Origin: Alphaproteobacteria bacterium
GTDB lineage: Bacteria; Pseudomonadota; Alphaproteobacteria; Rhodobacterales; Rhodobacteraceae
Reading direction: 5' to 3'
Length of the DNA: 7,778 nt
Assembly: GCA_030425945.1 (NCBI GenBank)
Contig: JAUHZL010000130.1
Location: 1 to 7,778 of the forward strand
The notes under the pieces are model-generated. The model searched no databases, had not been told where the DNA came from, and worked only from the letters and a program-made list of their open reading frames with translations. The translations under genes and the position numbers were made by a program. Shown here piece after piece: positions 6,632-7,778 of this stretch (its first letter is position 1; each line of letters opens with the position of its first letter).

Positions 6632-7776
6632 GGCGCCGTCTCCGTCGGCGCGGCCCGGCTCAGGCGTCGCAGCAGGATGCCGATCGAGGGCTGTTCCGCC
6701 AGCCACAGCATGCCGCCCAGGATGGCGAAGCCGACGAGCACCGGCGCATAGAGCACCGGCCAGGCCGAGGCGGAGGCGAGCGCCGCGTTCTCGGCGGCGT
6801 TGTTGATCAGTTGCAGAACCACGAGGGCAAGCACCCCGGTCGCCACCTGTTGCCAGAAGCCGAAGCGCGAGAAGCCCCCCATCAGCAGGGCAGCGAAGCC
6901 GATCCCCGCGATCGGGATGGCCGCGAGGGCCTTGGAGAAGCGCGTGTGCGCCTCGTGCAGCATCTGCGCCGGGGTGAAGCCGGTCAGTTCCTGGATGCGC
7001 GGGTCCGCGATCAGCAGCAGGCGGGTCGGGTAGGCGCGCAGGTCGCGGATGACCCGGCTGGTTTCCGGTACGAGGTCGTCGAGGTCGAACGCAAAATCGC
7101 GATACTTCAAGAGCGACAGGGTGCGGTTGCCGGACATCTCCTGCGCTAGCCCCTCGACCATGATCAGGCGCGGGCCGTCGTCGGCGCGCACCAGAAGCGC
7201 CTGTTCGGCGGTATAGACCACCTCGCGGTCGGGGGGCCGGCGGTCCGAGATCAGCACGCGCTCCAGCACCGCGTTGGCCCCGACCTTGCCGATGAAGATC
7301 GTGACGTTCGCCGTCGGGTGCATGAACTTGCCCTCGTCGAGCAGGCGCGCGGTGACGTCCTCGGCGAGGTCCGCCTCGCGGTAGGCGAGCTGGGTCCGGC
7401 TGACCGGCACCAGCAGGTTCGACAGGATCAGCATCAGGATGCAGACCAGCGTGCCCAGCACCAGCGCCGGGCGGATCAGCCGGAACGCCGAGATGCCGGT
7501 GGCGCGCAGGACGACGATCTCGCTCTCGGTGGACAGCCGGTTGGCGACCTGCACCGTCGCGGCGAAGGCGGCGAGCGGCAGCACGATGAACATCAGGAAG
7601 GGGATCACGAGCAGCGAGAACTCGATGAAGACCGCGACGGACTGGCCGTCTCCGATCAGCCGGTCGAACAGCGACACCGCCCGGTTCACCCAGTAGATCA
7701 GGACGATCACCAGGGAGAAAAACCCGAACACGACCATAAGTTGGCCAAGTACGTAGCGATCGAACCGTGCCAGCAT
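6628..7776 (-). CDS. lptF: LPS export ABC transporter permease LptF
   Basis: LptF is the partner permease of LptG in LptB2FG, an integral inner-membrane protein of the YjgP/YjgQ family. The 382-residue protein is complete, opening with MLARFDRYVLGQLMVVFGFF, the family's amphipathic first segment leading into membrane helix 1. Further helices lie at about 53-76 and 102-124. A periplasmic beta-jellyroll spans roughly 125-275, and three C-terminal helices lie at about 284-300, 309-326 and 340-360. STESEIVVLRATGISAFR (82-99) is the coupling-helix region for LptB. The stop TGA overlaps the lptG GTG. Only two bases precede the ATG in this window, so the ribosome binding site and the operon promoter, expected upstream of lptF, cannot be seen. 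Confidence 0.95.
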   Translation of the reverse strand: MLARFDRYVLGQLMVVFGFFSLVIVLIYWVNRAVSLFDRLIGDGQSVAVFIEFSLLVIPFLMFIVLPLAAFAATVQVANRLSTESEIVVLRATGISAFRLIRPALVLGTLVCILMLILSNLLVPVSRTQLAYREADLAEDVTARLLDEGKFMHPTANVTIFIGKVGANAVLERVLISDRRPPDREVVYTAEQALLVRADDGPRLIMVEGLAQEMSGNRTLSLLKYRDFAFDLDDLVPETSRVIRDLRAYPTRLLLIADPRIQELTGFTPAQMLHEAHTRFSKALAAIPIAGIGFAALLMGGFSRFGFWQQVATGVLALVVLQLINNAAENAALASASAWPVLYAPVLVGFAILGGMLWLAEQPSIGILLRRLSRAAPTETAP

Positions 7777-7778
7777 TC

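Noticed and set aside
6632..6706. An upstream ATG start for lptG at 6706.
   Set aside because: The added 25 residues lie in the lptF coding region, are low-complexity, and the GTG at 6631 has a better ribosome binding site and the typical family start.
1..7778. Mobile elements, CRISPR arrays, tRNA genes, phage or defence genes.
   Set aside because: No transposase, integrase, terminal inverted repeat, regularly spaced repeat or tRNA-like fold could be seen; codon use is uniform across the window.

Overview
The window looks like core chromosome of a high-GC alphaproteobacterium, most likely of the Rhodobacteraceae/Rhodobacterales. This rests on protein character (IspG beginning [10 protein letters not shown], LptD ending in the block FTSSANVQATTDFG), strong G/C preference at third codon positions, and the gene order lptF-lptG-lptD-surA-pdxA-rsmA. 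No mobile element, CRISPR array, tRNA, rRNA or defence gene is visible.

Layout. Positions 21-1163 (+) hold ispG, an isoprenoid (MEP) pathway enzyme. Positions 1164-1437 are a non-coding convergent gap. It contains two related 17-bp AT-rich palindromes, a G-quadruplex-type G-tract cluster, a 12-bp GC palindrome and one weak terminator-like hairpin for the minus strand. From 7776 down to 1438 (-) runs a tightly packed six-gene cluster read right to left: lptF, lptG, lptD, surA, pdxA, rsmA. Stop/start overlaps join lptF-lptG (GTGA), lptG-lptD (TGATG) and pdxA-rsmA (TGATG). The other gaps are 68 bp (lptD-surA) and 19 bp (surA-pdxA).

How the genes work together. LptF and LptG are the inner-membrane halves of the lipopolysaccharide export ABC transporter. 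LptD is the outer-membrane translocon at the far end of that route, and SurA is the periplasmic chaperone that helps beta-barrels such as LptD fold. PdxA (vitamin B6 synthesis) and RsmA (16S rRNA dimethylation) are the usual downstream passengers of this cluster.

The main anomaly is lptD. It encodes only 281 residues where roughly 700-800 are expected. The signal peptide and N-terminal periplasmic domain run directly, in frame, into the last C-terminal strands, so nearly the whole outer-membrane barrel is missing. The frame is open across the junction, and a 10-bp direct repeat lies there. The same gene carries a nine-C homopolymer just after its start codon. The deletion is either a true in-frame loss in a normally critical gene or a collapse in the assembled sequence; this window alone cannot decide. 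I see no evidence of a wholly new multi-gene system here.
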